A stretch of DNA of 64,000 nucleotides from Akkermansia muciniphila (lineage in GTDB: Bacteria; Verrucomicrobiota; Verrucomicrobiia; Verrucomicrobiales; V1-33): assembly GCA_945900785.1 (NCBI GenBank), contig CAMDJM010000013.1, positions 20,636 to 84,635 on the forward strand, written 5' to 3'. Below, one piece after another: positions 8,049 through 16,314 of the stretch. Position numbers and translations under genes: made by a program. Position 1 is the stretch's first letter; each line of letters begins with the position of its first letter. The notes under the pieces are model-generated. The model did no database searches, was not told the DNA's origin, and saw only the letters and a list, made by a program, of their open reading frames with translations.

Positions 8049-8996
8049 ATGCATTGGTCCTCCCCCGAAACCCGTCAGGTCATCCTTTGGATCGCCGGTA
8101 TCCTGCTCTTTTTCAGCATCCTCGGGCGCGTGCTCCGCTTCCGGGTGAAATCGGAAAAAGGGCTGGCCACCGTGAGCAATCTCATCGCCCGGGTGCGCGC
8201 CTGGTGGGTCATGGCTGGCGTGATCATCGGCTCCCTGCTCGGGGGCCGCACTGCCACGGAGATCGTCTTTGGGCTGATCTCCCTGCTGGCGTTGCGGGAA
8301 TTTATCACCGCCACCCCCACCCGCCGGGCTGATCACCAGGCCTTGTTCCTCGCTTTTTTCGCCGCCTTGCCCCTGCAGTATTGGCTGGTGCACACCGGCT
8401 GGTATGGGATGTTTGGAATCCTGATCCCCGTTTATGCTTTTGTGCTATTGCCCTGCCTCTCCGTTGTCAGGGGCGATACCCAGGACTTCCTCGCCCGCAC
8501 CGCCCGCACCCAGTGGGGCCTGATGGTTTGTGTGTATTTTATCAGCCACATCCCCATGCTGCTGCAGTTGCCTTTTGCGCCGCTCCCATTGGGCAATGCC
8601 GGGCTGGTCCTGTTTCTGGTGGTGGTCACCCAAGGCAGCGATGTCCTGCAATACCTCTGGGGAAAACTGTGCGGAAAACGCAAAATCGCCCCCAACCTCA
8701 GCCCCGGAAAAACCTGGGAAGGCTTCATCGGTGGCGTCCTGTCTGCCAGCCTGCTCGGGGCCTCCCTGCATTGGCTCACCCCCTGCCGGCCTTGGCAGGC
8801 TTTTGTGATTGCCCTGATGTTATGCGCCCTAGGCTTCCTCGGCGGGCTGATCATGTCCGCCATCAAGCGGGAGCGCGGCATCAAGGACTGGGGCACCCTG
8901 ATTGAAGGCCACGGCGGCATCCTCGACCGCATTGATTCGCTCTGTTTTTCCACGCCGCTTTACTTCCACATCATGAGTTATTGCTTTGGGAACTAG
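8049..8996 (+). CDS. Phosphatidate cytidylyltransferase (CdsA-like)
   Basis: 315 residues, rich in membrane helices. The C-terminal CDS signature is intact: SAIKRERGIKDWGTLIEGHG followed by GILDRIDSL, matching the S-x-x-K-R-x4-K-D ... HGG-x-DR-x-D pattern. LSPGKTWEGFIGG upstream is the second conserved element. The enzyme makes CDP-diacylglycerol from phosphatidate and CTP. It is longer than the minimal CdsA and resembles the YnbB-type paralogue found next to CDP-alcohol transferases, so it may not be the housekeeping enzyme. It is the last gene of the 6689-8996 operon and converges on the SDR gene 30 bp away. Confidence 0.9.
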   Translation: MHWSSPETRQVILWIAGILLFFSILGRVLRFRVKSEKGLATVSNLIARVRAWWVMAGVIIGSLLGGRTATEIVFGLISLLALREFITATPTRRADHQALFLAFFAALPLQYWLVHTGWYGMFGILIPVYAFVLLPCLSVVRGDTQDFLARTARTQWGLMVCVYFISHIPMLLQLPFAPLPLGNAGLVLFLVVVTQGSDVLQYLWGKLCGKRKIAPNLSPGKTWEGFIGGVLSASLLGASLHWLTPCRPWQAFVIALMLCALGFLGGLIMSAIKRERGIKDWGTLIEGHGGILDRIDSLCFSTPLYFHIMSYCFGN

Positions 8997-9026
8997 CTTG
9001 AAGCGGAAGGTGCCGGCGCTTTCAGG

Positions 9027-9749
9027 CTAGAAAATCCCGCCATCGATTTTGATGACGCTGCCGGTGAGGTAGGCGGCGGCGGGGCTGGCGAGGTGGAGGA
9101 CGGTGGCAGCGATTTCTTCGGGGAGACCTAGGCGGCGGGCGGGGACGCGTTTGGCGAGTTCCGCCAAGGCAGCGGGGTCGGAGCCGAGGGCTTCGGTTTT
9201 AATATAGCCGGGGCAGAGGGCGTTGACAGTGATACCGGCCCGGGCGGTTTCCTTGGCGAGGGATTGGGTCAGGGCAACGACTCCGGCTTTGGCGGCGGCG
9301 TAGTTGGTCTGGCCGGCGGGCGCGAGCAGGGCGCTGAGGGAGGCAATGTTGATGATGCGGCCAAAGCGCTGCGACATCATGGCTTTGATGACGGCCTGAC
9401 AGCCGAGGAAGGTGCCGGTGAGATTGGTGGCGATGACGCTGTGCCAATCCTCCACCGCCATGGTGGCCAGCAGGCTGTCCTTGTGGTTGCCGGCATTGTT
9501 GACCAGCACATCCACCCGTCCTGTGACGGCCAGGATGGCGGCGACGGCGGCGGACCAGGAGGTGGCATCCGTGACATCCAGGGTGAGAATGCCAACCCGC
9601 CCCGGGTAGGCGGCGGCCAGGGTTTCAGCGCCCTGGCGGTTTTCCCGGCAGCCCAAAAAAAGCCGGGCCTCCGGATCGTCAGCGAGAAAAGCAGCGGCGC
9701 AGGCGAGGCCCATGCCGCCATTGGCTCCGGTGATCAGGATGGATTTCAT
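9027..9749 (-). CDS. Short-chain dehydrogenase/reductase, 3-oxoacyl-ACP reductase-like
   Basis: 240 residues with a classical SDR layout. ITGANGGMGLACAAAF (TGxxxGxG cofactor loop) is at the N-terminus, VDVLVNNAGNHKDS at about residues 80-93, and the catalytic Ser-Tyr-Lys set is in INIASLSALLAPAGQTNYAA followed by AKAG. NALCPGYIKTEAL and LTGSVIKIDGG close the protein as in FabG. The fold reduces keto groups with NAD(P)H. Similarity to FabG or acetoacetyl-CoA reductase is clear, but the specific substrate is not. It stands alone on the minus strand, facing the lipid operon. Confidence 0.85.
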   Translation of the reverse strand: MKSILITGANGGMGLACAAAFLADDPEARLFLGCRENRQGAETLAAAYPGRVGILTLDVTDATSWSAAVAAILAVTGRVDVLVNNAGNHKDSLLATMAVEDWHSVIATNLTGTFLGCQAVIKAMMSQRFGRIINIASLSALLAPAGQTNYAAAKAGVVALTQSLAKETARAGITVNALCPGYIKTEALGSDPAALAELAKRVPARRLGLPEEIAATVLHLASPAAAYLTGSVIKIDGGIF

Positions 9750-9810
9750 GAGGATAGTGCTGGATCGGCGGGGTCCAAATTCGAGGTGGTGCAGCGGGAC
9801 AGGCCGTCAC

Positions 9811-9859
9811 GAAAAAGCGGCTTGGCTTCCGGCATTCAACCAGAGCACCAAGCCGCTTT
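9811..9859 (-). terminator. Rho-independent terminator for the 66-residue lipoprotein gene
   Basis: Twelve-base arms at 9814-9825 and 9848-9859 (AAAGCGGCTTGG and CCAAGCCGCTTT) are perfectly complementary. Read on the minus strand the second arm runs straight into TTTTTCG. It lies 14 bp past the stop of the gene at 9873. Confidence 0.75.
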
Positions 9860-9872
9860 CTGCGAAACGTGG

Positions 9873-10073
9873 TTACTGAGCCTTTTCGGCGGCGGCGGCA
9901 GCGGCGGCAGCAGCCTGACCCTGAGGGGTGGCGGCAGCCCCTTTTTTGGCCATGGCCATGGCTCCACCGGCGGTGGGTTTTTTCATGTCACCCGTGGCGC
10001 AGCAACTGGCGCAGGGCTGGGTGGAGGAGCAGGAACAGAAGACGAGGGCGGTGAGAACAGATAGGATGCGCAT
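9873..10073 (-). CDS. Small alanine/cysteine-rich lipoprotein, unknown function
   Basis: 66 residues from the ATG at 10073. The N-terminus MRILSVLTALVFCSCSS is a lipoprotein-type signal with candidate acceptor Cys15. It is followed by a cysteine cluster (CASCCATG), Met/Lys/Gly-rich sequence and a C-terminal alanine run (GQAAAAAAAAAEKAQ). The frame stays open upstream but is not protein-like there. A strong terminator follows the stop. The cysteine cluster could bind a metal, but nothing else supports a function. Confidence 0.6.
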   Translation of the reverse strand: MRILSVLTALVFCSCSSTQPCASCCATGDMKKPTAGGAMAMAKKGAAATPQGQAAAAAAAAAEKAQ

Positions 10074-10216
10074 GATGGTTGATGGGTGGGTTGGGGTGCT
10101 GATGCTGCGGATCCCGGAGGGTAGCCCAGGGGTCCTTCGCGGATCAGCGGTAGAGGGCAGGCCGGCTTTTCCAAGAGGGAAATGCAGCACCGCCGCGCGG
10201 GAACTGCCCCCGGACA

Positions 10217-10810
10217 TCAGGAGAGGGTTTTCAGTTGGAGGTGGCGGTATTCCATCTGGCCGCGATCGGCTTCCAGTCCAATAGGGCCGGTTTCCGGAAG
10301 CTTGAGCGCCGCTTCCAGGATCTCGCCATTGCAGGTGCAGTGCGCGATGCCGTCCTTCACCGTGACTTCGATCAGGTTCCAGTCCTGCGGCTTGTAGCTC
10401 TTCAGGGTTTTGTAAGAACCCGCCACAAGGTAATCCCGGCATTGGAGTTGGGGCTTGCGGATGAAGATCCCGCTATCAGCATTCACGGAGGCGCGGAATT
10501 CCAGTTTGAGGATGAAGTTTTTGGGGAATTCCTGAATGGTGTAGAGCTGGCGCAGGTGCGGGCCTTTGGCAGGGTCGTAGTCATTGACCACGATCATGCC
10601 ATCCTTGGCGGTATAGCGCCCGTCGCTGGATTGGGTTTTCCCATCCAATTTTTCGTCAGGTTGATAACCCCAGCCGGTCAGGTCCCTGCCATTGGTGAGG
10701 CTGACAAAGCCGGCATCCGGCACGAAATCAGCCGCAGGAGACGGGCAAAGACCAGCGGCTTGGAGAAACAGAAACGCCGGCAGAACACGGAGGAGCGTTG
10801 AAAAGATCAT
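10217..10810 (-). CDS. Secreted DUF1080 (3-keto-disaccharide hydrolase) domain protein
   Basis: 197 residues with a signal peptide (LLRVLPAFLFLQAAGLCPSPA). The mature part opens with FVSLTNGRDLTGWGYQPD, the standard opening of DUF1080 domains. It continues with KDGMIVVND, FILKLEFRASVNADSGIFIR and the closing PIGLEADRGQMEYRHLQLK. The domain has a concanavalin-like beta-sandwich. Some members hydrolyse 3-keto-glycosides, and expanded families are typical of Planctomycetes and Verrucomicrobia. Likely periplasmic or extracellular sugar processing. The PQQ-dehydrogenase gene lies about 100 bp downstream on the same strand, so the two may work together on oxidised sugars. Confidence 0.88.
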   Translation of the reverse strand: MIFSTLLRVLPAFLFLQAAGLCPSPAADFVPDAGFVSLTNGRDLTGWGYQPDEKLDGKTQSSDGRYTAKDGMIVVNDYDPAKGPHLRQLYTIQEFPKNFILKLEFRASVNADSGIFIRKPQLQCRDYLVAGSYKTLKSYKPQDWNLIEVTVKDGIAHCTCNGEILEAALKLPETGPIGLEADRGQMEYRHLQLKTLS

Positions 10811-10909
10811 GGGAGTGGATGGGATTTGAAGGGGCAGGCACTAAACGGGGAGTCACCGGGTCCTTTGTCATGGGCGGCAGGTGCCGCGCCAGCCGGCCAG
10901 GGTGTGAAG

Positions 10910-13525
10910 TCAGGGCTGCTTTTCTTTATGGGGCAGGAAATCCACCCACATCACATCCAGGAGGGCACCGGCAGGACCCGTCACGTGAATGCTCAGGTCG
11001 CTGAGCCCGCTGGTGACAGGGCCGGGCTGGAAGGGAAAGGCTAGCGTGGCAGCTCTGCCAGCGCCCTTCATGGGAGCGGCTTCCAGGGTGCTGAGGAGGC
11101 TGCCATCGCCTTGGCGGATTTCGATTTTCAGGGGGCCGGAGCCCTGGGGCCAGCCTTCCAGGGAAAGCCCGGCGCAGGCGCTCAGGTCGATCTGGCGGAA
11201 GCCCATCCAGCCCCCCGCCGGCACCCGGGCCACCATGCCGCCTTCATCCAGATTGTCCTGACGGATCGCCTGGAATCCGGTGTCGTAAAAGTAAGCGCGC
11301 TGGCGGCGGGAGCGCAGTTGGAGGGTGGCGGGTTCGGATGACAGGGCTGGCAGCGCCCCAGCCCCCTGATCGGTGGCGGTCGCAGTGAGGAGCAGCACGC
11401 CATTTTGGGGACGGCCCCATTCATTTTTCGGCTCCGGCACCTGCACGCTGCCGCTCAGTCCAAGGGGCAGGACGGTGCTTTCCAGGGAGGCCAGGGAGAG
11501 GATCCAATCCACCATGGAAGCACATTCGGCGGCGGTGTGCTGGGGATGGGGAGGCATGGGCATTTCCCCCCAGACGCCAGCACCGCCTGACATGATTTTT
11601 TGGGCCAGCCGGGCGGGGGCCGTGGCATCGCTGGCATAGCGCCGGGCCACCTCGGTGTAGGCGGGGCCGGCGGATTTCGTGGCGGCCTGGTGGCAGGCAA
11701 AACAAGTCGTGCTCCGCATCAGGGCCAGGCCAGGAGGGCTGGCCGCAGGGTCCGCCGGAGGCGGGGAGTCGCGGCGGGTCATTTCCACGCGCAACTTGTC
11801 AGGAGGAAGCGTCCCATCTTCCGCATCGGTCGCTGTCACCGCCCAGGGGACCGGTTTGCCATACTCAAAAAATCCACCGGTGCGCGGCGAGGTAAAGCGG
11901 GCCACGGGGGCTTCATTGCCCGCCGCAATGGTCAGGGTGGCGCTGCGGCTCAGTCCGGCGGCATCCGTCACCGTGGCGGTCAGGGGCCAGAGTCCACTGG
12001 CGGGGAAGGTGATCCTGCCCCGCTCCCCTTGTGGGGCGTTCAAGCCGGCCGGCAGTTCCCAGCGCACGCTCAAGGGGGCGGAGGGTTGGTCAGGATCCCA
12101 GACCCGGGCCTGCACCTGCACCTCCAGCGGCACCCGGCCGGTGGTGCGGTCGGCCGTCAGGGTGATGGCGGGGGGGCGGTTCCCCCGGCGGTAGATCACC
12201 CGGGAAATCTGCCCGCTGGTATTGCCGGTCCACTTTTCACCATACTCCGCAATATAGAGGGCACCCTCCGGGCCTATCTTAAAATCCGCCGGGCGTTTAA
12301 AAGTTAGGTTTCCCAGGAAGGGGCCGGCGGAAACCAGCTTGCCCTCCGGGGAGATGGCAGCTTCGGCCAGCCAGTTCCGCATCCAGTCGCCAAAAATCAG
12401 GTGCCCGCGCAAACTGTCAGGAAGGCGGCGTTCATCGGTGCTGGCCGTCCGGTAAAAGACCCCACCGGTCACGCTGCGGCCTCCGCTGCCGGTGAACGGC
12501 CATTCGGCCGATGCGGTATTGCTGTAATAAAAAACGGGAGGCAGGGCTGGGGGCAGCCGCTTCAGGCCCGTATTCACGGGGCTGTCATTCACGATTTGCT
12601 CCGGATTGAAAAAATCCCCGGCGGGCTGTTTATCCGCCGGGTTGAAGGGACGCCAGACCCCGCGGGCTCCTGACAACCAGGGCCAGCCAAAAAATCCGGG
12701 TCCGGACGTCACGTTGATTTCATCACTGCCCTCCGGACCCAGGCCATATTCCACCTTCACATTCCCGCCCACATCGCCCCAGGTGATCAGTCCGTTTTCC
12801 GGATCACAGGAGACCCGGAAGGGATTCCTGACGCCCATGGCGAAAATTTCCGGCCTGCCCTGGCTGGCATCCGCGAAGAGATTCCCCGCCGGGGAGGTAT
12901 AGCCGCCTTCCGCCGTGGGGGTGATGCGCAAAATCTTGCCGCGCAGGTCCTTGGAATTGCCGGCGGAGCGGCGGCTGTCGCGCTTTGGTTCCGCAGGGTG
13001 GATGGCGGGGACATCCTGGGGGGCGGAGTTATCGCCCGTGCTCAGCAGCAGATTCCCCTGCCGGTCCCAACCGAGGCCGCCGCCGCAATGATAGGGCCTC
13101 GTCTGCTGCTCCAGGGGGATTTCCAGGAGCCGTTTTTCATCCACCAGCGCTCCGGCCTGCCAGGTGTAGCGGGCCAGCCGCATCTGCTGCGGACCTTGCC
13201 CCACGGTGTAATACACATAGAGCCAGCCATTCCGGGCGAACCCCGGGTCCAGGGCCAACGCCAGCGCCCCCGCATCACCATCCACCAGGGTCACCAGTTG
13301 CAACAACTTGGAGGTCAATCCGCTGGCAGGATCAAAACACTTCACCGCCCCCGCCCGCTCAATGAAAAAAACCTTTCCATCTGCGGTCACCTCCAACTGC
13401 AGGGGATCCGCACAATTCGTCACGACAATTTCCTTCTCATACCGTTCCGCCACGATCTCTTCTGCCTGGATGGCAGGTCCGGAGAGCCAAATCGATATGA
13501 AGCAGGACAAAAAAGGGATTTTCAC
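10910..13525 (-). CDS. PQQ-dependent sugar dehydrogenase-type propeller fused to cytochrome c
   Basis: 871 residues from a GTG at 13525, which begins a signal peptide (VKIPFLSCFISIWLSGPAIQA); GGGAGG stands almost against this GTG, so the start is not certain. Order of domains: a glucose/sorbosone dehydrogenase beta-propeller over about residues 25-460 (GGGLGWDRQGNLLLSTGDN, VRNPFRVSCDPENGLITWGD, FGDWMRNWLAEA, GPEGALYIAEYG); PKD/Ig-like sandwiches; one class I c-type heme site CFACH near residue 625 with a later Met-rich MPMPPHPQ as possible axial ligand; and a C-terminal carbohydrate-binding-like sandwich (RQDNLDEGGMVARVPAGGWM). Electrons from sugar or alcohol oxidation could pass to the attached heme in the periplasm. 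The substrate is unknown. Confidence 0.85.
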   Translation of the reverse strand: MKIPFLSCFISIWLSGPAIQAEEIVAERYEKEIVVTNCADPLQLEVTADGKVFFIERAGAVKCFDPASGLTSKLLQLVTLVDGDAGALALALDPGFARNGWLYVYYTVGQGPQQMRLARYTWQAGALVDEKRLLEIPLEQQTRPYHCGGGLGWDRQGNLLLSTGDNSAPQDVPAIHPAEPKRDSRRSAGNSKDLRGKILRITPTAEGGYTSPAGNLFADASQGRPEIFAMGVRNPFRVSCDPENGLITWGDVGGNVKVEYGLGPEGSDEINVTSGPGFFGWPWLSGARGVWRPFNPADKQPAGDFFNPEQIVNDSPVNTGLKRLPPALPPVFYYSNTASAEWPFTGSGGRSVTGGVFYRTASTDERRLPDSLRGHLIFGDWMRNWLAEAAISPEGKLVSAGPFLGNLTFKRPADFKIGPEGALYIAEYGEKWTGNTSGQISRVIYRRGNRPPAITLTADRTTGRVPLEVQVQARVWDPDQPSAPLSVRWELPAGLNAPQGERGRITFPASGLWPLTATVTDAAGLSRSATLTIAAGNEAPVARFTSPRTGGFFEYGKPVPWAVTATDAEDGTLPPDKLRVEMTRRDSPPPADPAASPPGLALMRSTTCFACHQAATKSAGPAYTEVARRYASDATAPARLAQKIMSGGAGVWGEMPMPPHPQHTAAECASMVDWILSLASLESTVLPLGLSGSVQVPEPKNEWGRPQNGVLLLTATATDQGAGALPALSSEPATLQLRSRRQRAYFYDTGFQAIRQDNLDEGGMVARVPAGGWMGFRQIDLSACAGLSLEGWPQGSGPLKIEIRQGDGSLLSTLEAAPMKGAGRAATLAFPFQPGPVTSGLSDLSIHVTGPAGALLDVMWVDFLPHKEKQP

Positions 13526-13690
13526 GCCTCCCGCATAGCCTGGAACGGCCGGTGGTGTCCAGGGCGCTTCCTTCAAAAAATGGCGGGCCGCCCCGCGCCG
13601 TTAAAATTCAAGCCAGGGTGGATTTCCCTGCTTTCCCCGGCCAGGGTAGCGTGTTTCCTTCCCTCTGTCCCTGCAACACCGACGACCCAT

Positions 13691-15016
13691 ATGTTACGCA
13701 TTCTCTCCCCATGGCTGGCCTGCCTCCTTGCCGCGTCACCGGCTGTCCTGCGGGCTCAGGACAGCAGGGACAAGGAAAAAAAAGAAGCTAAAGGCGACGC
13801 CACCCTGCCCGAAGCCGCCCGGGCTGACATTGATGAAGGCTACGCCGAGATCGAACTCCTCACCCGCGCCCTCGAGACGGTGCGGCAAAACTACGTCGAC
13901 CCGGCCAGGGTCACCTATCCAAAACTGATGGCGGCGGCCCTCCGCGGCATGCTGGCAGAGCTGGACCCCCATAGCCAATTCCTCTCGCCGGAAGTTTTCC
14001 AGCAGATGAAGCAATCCACCGAGGCCACCTACGAAGGCGTTGGTATCACCATCGCCCCTGAGCCCGGCGGGTTGAGCATCGTTTCCGTCAGGGAAGACGG
14101 CCCCGCCGCCCGCGCCGGGGTGATGCCGGGCGACCGTGTCATCAAGCTGGGCAATTCCTTTACGGAAAAGCTGGGCTACCAGGAATCCATCAATCTGCTG
14201 CGCGGAAAACCCGGCGAAACCCTCACCCTTTCGATCCACCGGCCCGCCACCCGCGAGACCCGGGAATTCTCCATCATCCGGGAGGTCATCCGCCAGGAAA
14301 CCCTGCGCGATGCCCTGCTTCTGGAAGACGCTCTGACCAATGGCACGAAAATCGGTTATGCCCGCCTCGTCCAATTCAACGCCACCAGCCCCACCGAGCT
14401 GGCGGATGCGCTGGACCGGCTGGAAGACCAGGGCATGAGCGCCTTCATCTTCGACCTGCGCAACAACCCGGGCGGGCTGCTCAATGCCGCCGTGGAAATC
14501 CTCGGCGAATTCCTCCCGCCCAACACTACGGTGGTCACCACGGAAGGCCGTCCTGGCCGGGAAAATCCCCCGCCCCTGCGCACTCCTTCCCGCCAACGCC
14601 GCGCCCGGGCCTATCCGGTGGTCGTGCTGGTGAATCACGATAGTGCCAGCGCGTCCGAACTGGTGGCCGGAGCCCTTCAGGATCTTGGCCGCGCCGTCAT
14701 CGTGGGCACCACCACCTTTGGCAAAGGCAGCGTCCAGTCCATCATCCCCTCTGACCGCGGCACTGCCATCCGGCTCACCGTCGCCCGGTATTTCACCCCG
14801 TCCCACAAAATGATTCACGGCGTGGGCATCACGCCCAATCTCATCGCCACCCTCACCCCAGAGGAGGAAAAGCGTCTTTTTGAAACCTTCCGCGACCGCG
14901 CCCTTGCCAAGCCGGATCCCTCCGGTCTGGTGAAGCTGGGCGACCGCCAATTGGAACGCGCCATCACCGCCCTGAAGGGCATCCTCGCCTACAAAGCCCA
15001 ACCCGCCAAAAAGTAA
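13691..15016 (+). CDS. C-terminal processing peptidase, S41 family
   Basis: 441 residues from the ATG at 13691, which starts a signal peptide (MLRILSPWLACLLAASPAVL). The order is an N-terminal helical part, a PDZ domain over about 110-185 (YEGVGITIAPEPGGLSIVSV, AARAGVMPGDRVIKLG), and the S41 catalytic domain. The Ser-Lys dyad is Ser320 in DSASASEL and Lys345 in TTFGKGSVQ, 25 residues apart as in Prc/CtpA. FDLRNNPGGLL precedes it. These proteases act in the periplasm on substrate C-termini, trimming peptidoglycan hydrolases or envelope proteins. The GrpE-like gene starts 51 bp later on the same strand. Confidence 0.93.
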   Translation: MLRILSPWLACLLAASPAVLRAQDSRDKEKKEAKGDATLPEAARADIDEGYAEIELLTRALETVRQNYVDPARVTYPKLMAAALRGMLAELDPHSQFLSPEVFQQMKQSTEATYEGVGITIAPEPGGLSIVSVREDGPAARAGVMPGDRVIKLGNSFTEKLGYQESINLLRGKPGETLTLSIHRPATRETREFSIIREVIRQETLRDALLLEDALTNGTKIGYARLVQFNATSPTELADALDRLEDQGMSAFIFDLRNNPGGLLNAAVEILGEFLPPNTTVVTTEGRPGRENPPPLRTPSRQRRARAYPVVVLVNHDSASASELVAGALQDLGRAVIVGTTTFGKGSVQSIIPSDRGTAIRLTVARYFTPSHKMIHGVGITPNLIATLTPEEEKRLFETFRDRALAKPDPSGLVKLGDRQLERAITALKGILAYKAQPAKK

Positions 15017-15067
15017 TTCCCCCCCGGGACTCCCCTGATCCCTGACCCGCCATCCTATCTATTTTTC

Positions 15068-15862
15068 ATGATTCTGCCTTCCGATTCCGACCTGCCGCCC
15101 GAGCGGGATGATTCCACCCCCGGGGACCCACCGGAATCCGGCACCCCCTGGTGGGACGATCCGGATCTGACCGGGGACCATGATGACGACGATGATGATG
15201 ATAACGGGGAAGCGCCCAGCGGGGACGATGACATTTCCTATATGGGCGATCCTGACGATGGCGATGAATTGCCGCCCGCCCTGGCCTCCGTGGCCGGTCC
15301 CGGCTGGCGGAAGGATCTTTACAAAGACCTCCTCGACAGCCTGCGCGAACTCGAAGCCATTGAGGATCCTGACGATGAATTTGCCCCGCCCGAGCCACCG
15401 GATCTGTTCACCTTCTTCGGGGAGCTGGCCGCCCTGCGGAATGAACTCCGCCAGCAGGGAAAGCAAACCCATGAGACCCTGAATCAGATGGAAAAAGCCC
15501 TGGCCCCGGTGCTGCGCTCCAAACCCGGAAAAACCACGGTCACGGCAACCTCCCGCGAGGAGCCCGGGACGGCTACCCCGTGGCCAGTAGCCTCCTGCCT
15601 GGCCCTGATCAGCGCATGGGATCTCCTGCCGGAAGCCACCTCCACCGCCGCTTATGATGCCACCTTCGCGCCCCTCTTCCTCTTAGCGGGCCTCAGCCGC
15701 ATTTCCACGTTAGGCTTGCCTTTTGATCCGGCCCTGATGACGCTGGCCGGGACGGAAAAAGGCCCCGCCAAAACCGCCCACAAAGTCTTGCGGGAAACCA
15801 GCGCCGGATTTCTCCGCGACGGCAGCCTGCTCCGGCCCGCCGGGGTCATCATTGCCGTCTAA
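15068..15862 (+). CDS. GrpE-like nucleotide exchange factor with acidic N-terminal extension
   Basis: 264 residues. The first 100 are strikingly acidic with an Asp run (DHDDDDDDDNGE). A helical segment (FFGELAALRNELRQQGKQTH, ETLNQMEKAL) precedes a C-terminal part that follows the GrpE beta-domain pattern: LGLPFDPALMTLAGTEKG, then VLRETSAGFLRDGSLLRPAG with a final VIIAV. GrpE opens DnaK to release ADP. The long coiled coil of normal GrpE is reduced, and no dnaK or dnaJ lies in the window, so this is probably a second, specialised exchange factor. The zinc-finger gene starts 16 bp after its stop, suggesting one transcript. Assignment rests on the C-terminal pattern only. Confidence 0.65.
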   Translation: MILPSDSDLPPERDDSTPGDPPESGTPWWDDPDLTGDHDDDDDDDNGEAPSGDDDISYMGDPDDGDELPPALASVAGPGWRKDLYKDLLDSLRELEAIEDPDDEFAPPEPPDLFTFFGELAALRNELRQQGKQTHETLNQMEKALAPVLRSKPGKTTVTATSREEPGTATPWPVASCLALISAWDLLPEATSTAAYDATFAPLFLLAGLSRISTLGLPFDPALMTLAGTEKGPAKTAHKVLRETSAGFLRDGSLLRPAGVIIAV

Positions 15863-15877
15863 TCCTGCCACGGACCC

Positions 15878-16177
15878 ATGAATTGCCCTTACTGCCGCAA
15901 AATCATCCCACCCGGCAACCAAGCGCGCTGCCGGCATTGCAGTTGCGCGATCGCCATGCTCCGCACCATCAGCCAGGCGGCAGACGATTCCATCCTGCTC
16001 GCCCTGGAAGCGCTCCGCGAAGGCCGCGACCGGGATGCCCATGAATTCGCCTACGAAGCCTGGGGCCTGCACCACAGCCCGCAGGCCGCCGCCATCGGCC
16101 TCATCGCCGCCACCGGCCTGGCCGATCCCGTGGAAATCCCCCGCTGGATCCGCCGCCGCCGCAGTTTCAAAAGGTAA
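15878..16177 (+). CDS. Small zinc-ribbon protein, unknown function
   Basis: 99 residues. Two CxxC pairs (CPYC at 3-6 and CRHC at 18-21) make a zinc ribbon at the N-terminus. A helical repeat-like segment follows (DDSILLALEALREGRDRDAH, EFAYEAWGL), and the tail is very basic (RWIRRRRSFKR). Its position right behind the GrpE-like gene suggests a partner, perhaps a J-domain-like or adaptor role, but that is only context. The last 48 coding bases (16125-16172) recur with 44 of 48 identities at 18968-19015, beyond the Ig-repeat gene. Confidence 0.6.
   Translation: MNCPYCRKIIPPGNQARCRHCSCAIAMLRTISQAADDSILLALEALREGRDRDAHEFAYEAWGLHHSPQAAAIGLIAATGLADPVEIPRWIRRRRSFKR
16125..16172 (+). repeat. Direct repeat copy A: 3' end of the zinc-ribbon gene
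   Basis: A 48-bp stretch encoding PVEIPRWIRRRRSFK is repeated in the same orientation at 18968-19015 with four transitions only. The two copies bracket the Ig-repeat gene, 2.8 kb apart. Confidence 0.8.
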
Positions 16178-16234
16178 GTAAGTAAACCAACCGGAGCATG
16201 GAAACCGGAATGCGGTCTGCCGCATAAATATGCT

Positions 16235-16289
16235 ATAAATAAACAGGGAAGCGGCACCGGAGCACCCAAAACAGGTGCCCCGATGCCGC
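16235..16289 (-). terminator. Rho-independent terminator of the Ig-repeat gene
   Basis: On the minus strand, arms at 16289-16274 and 16266-16251 form a 16-bp stem with two G-T wobbles around a 7-base loop. The second arm is followed by a T-rich tract. It starts 25 bp past the stop codon of the gene ending at 16315. Confidence 0.75.
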
Positions 16290-16314
16290 CCGGGGAGAGG
16301 CCGCTGGGGATTAC

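Noticed and set aside
15176..15215. GAT-rich run as a simple-sequence repeat or CRISPR-like array
   Set aside because: It is coding sequence for the Asp-rich N-terminus of the GrpE-like protein, with no spacer structure.
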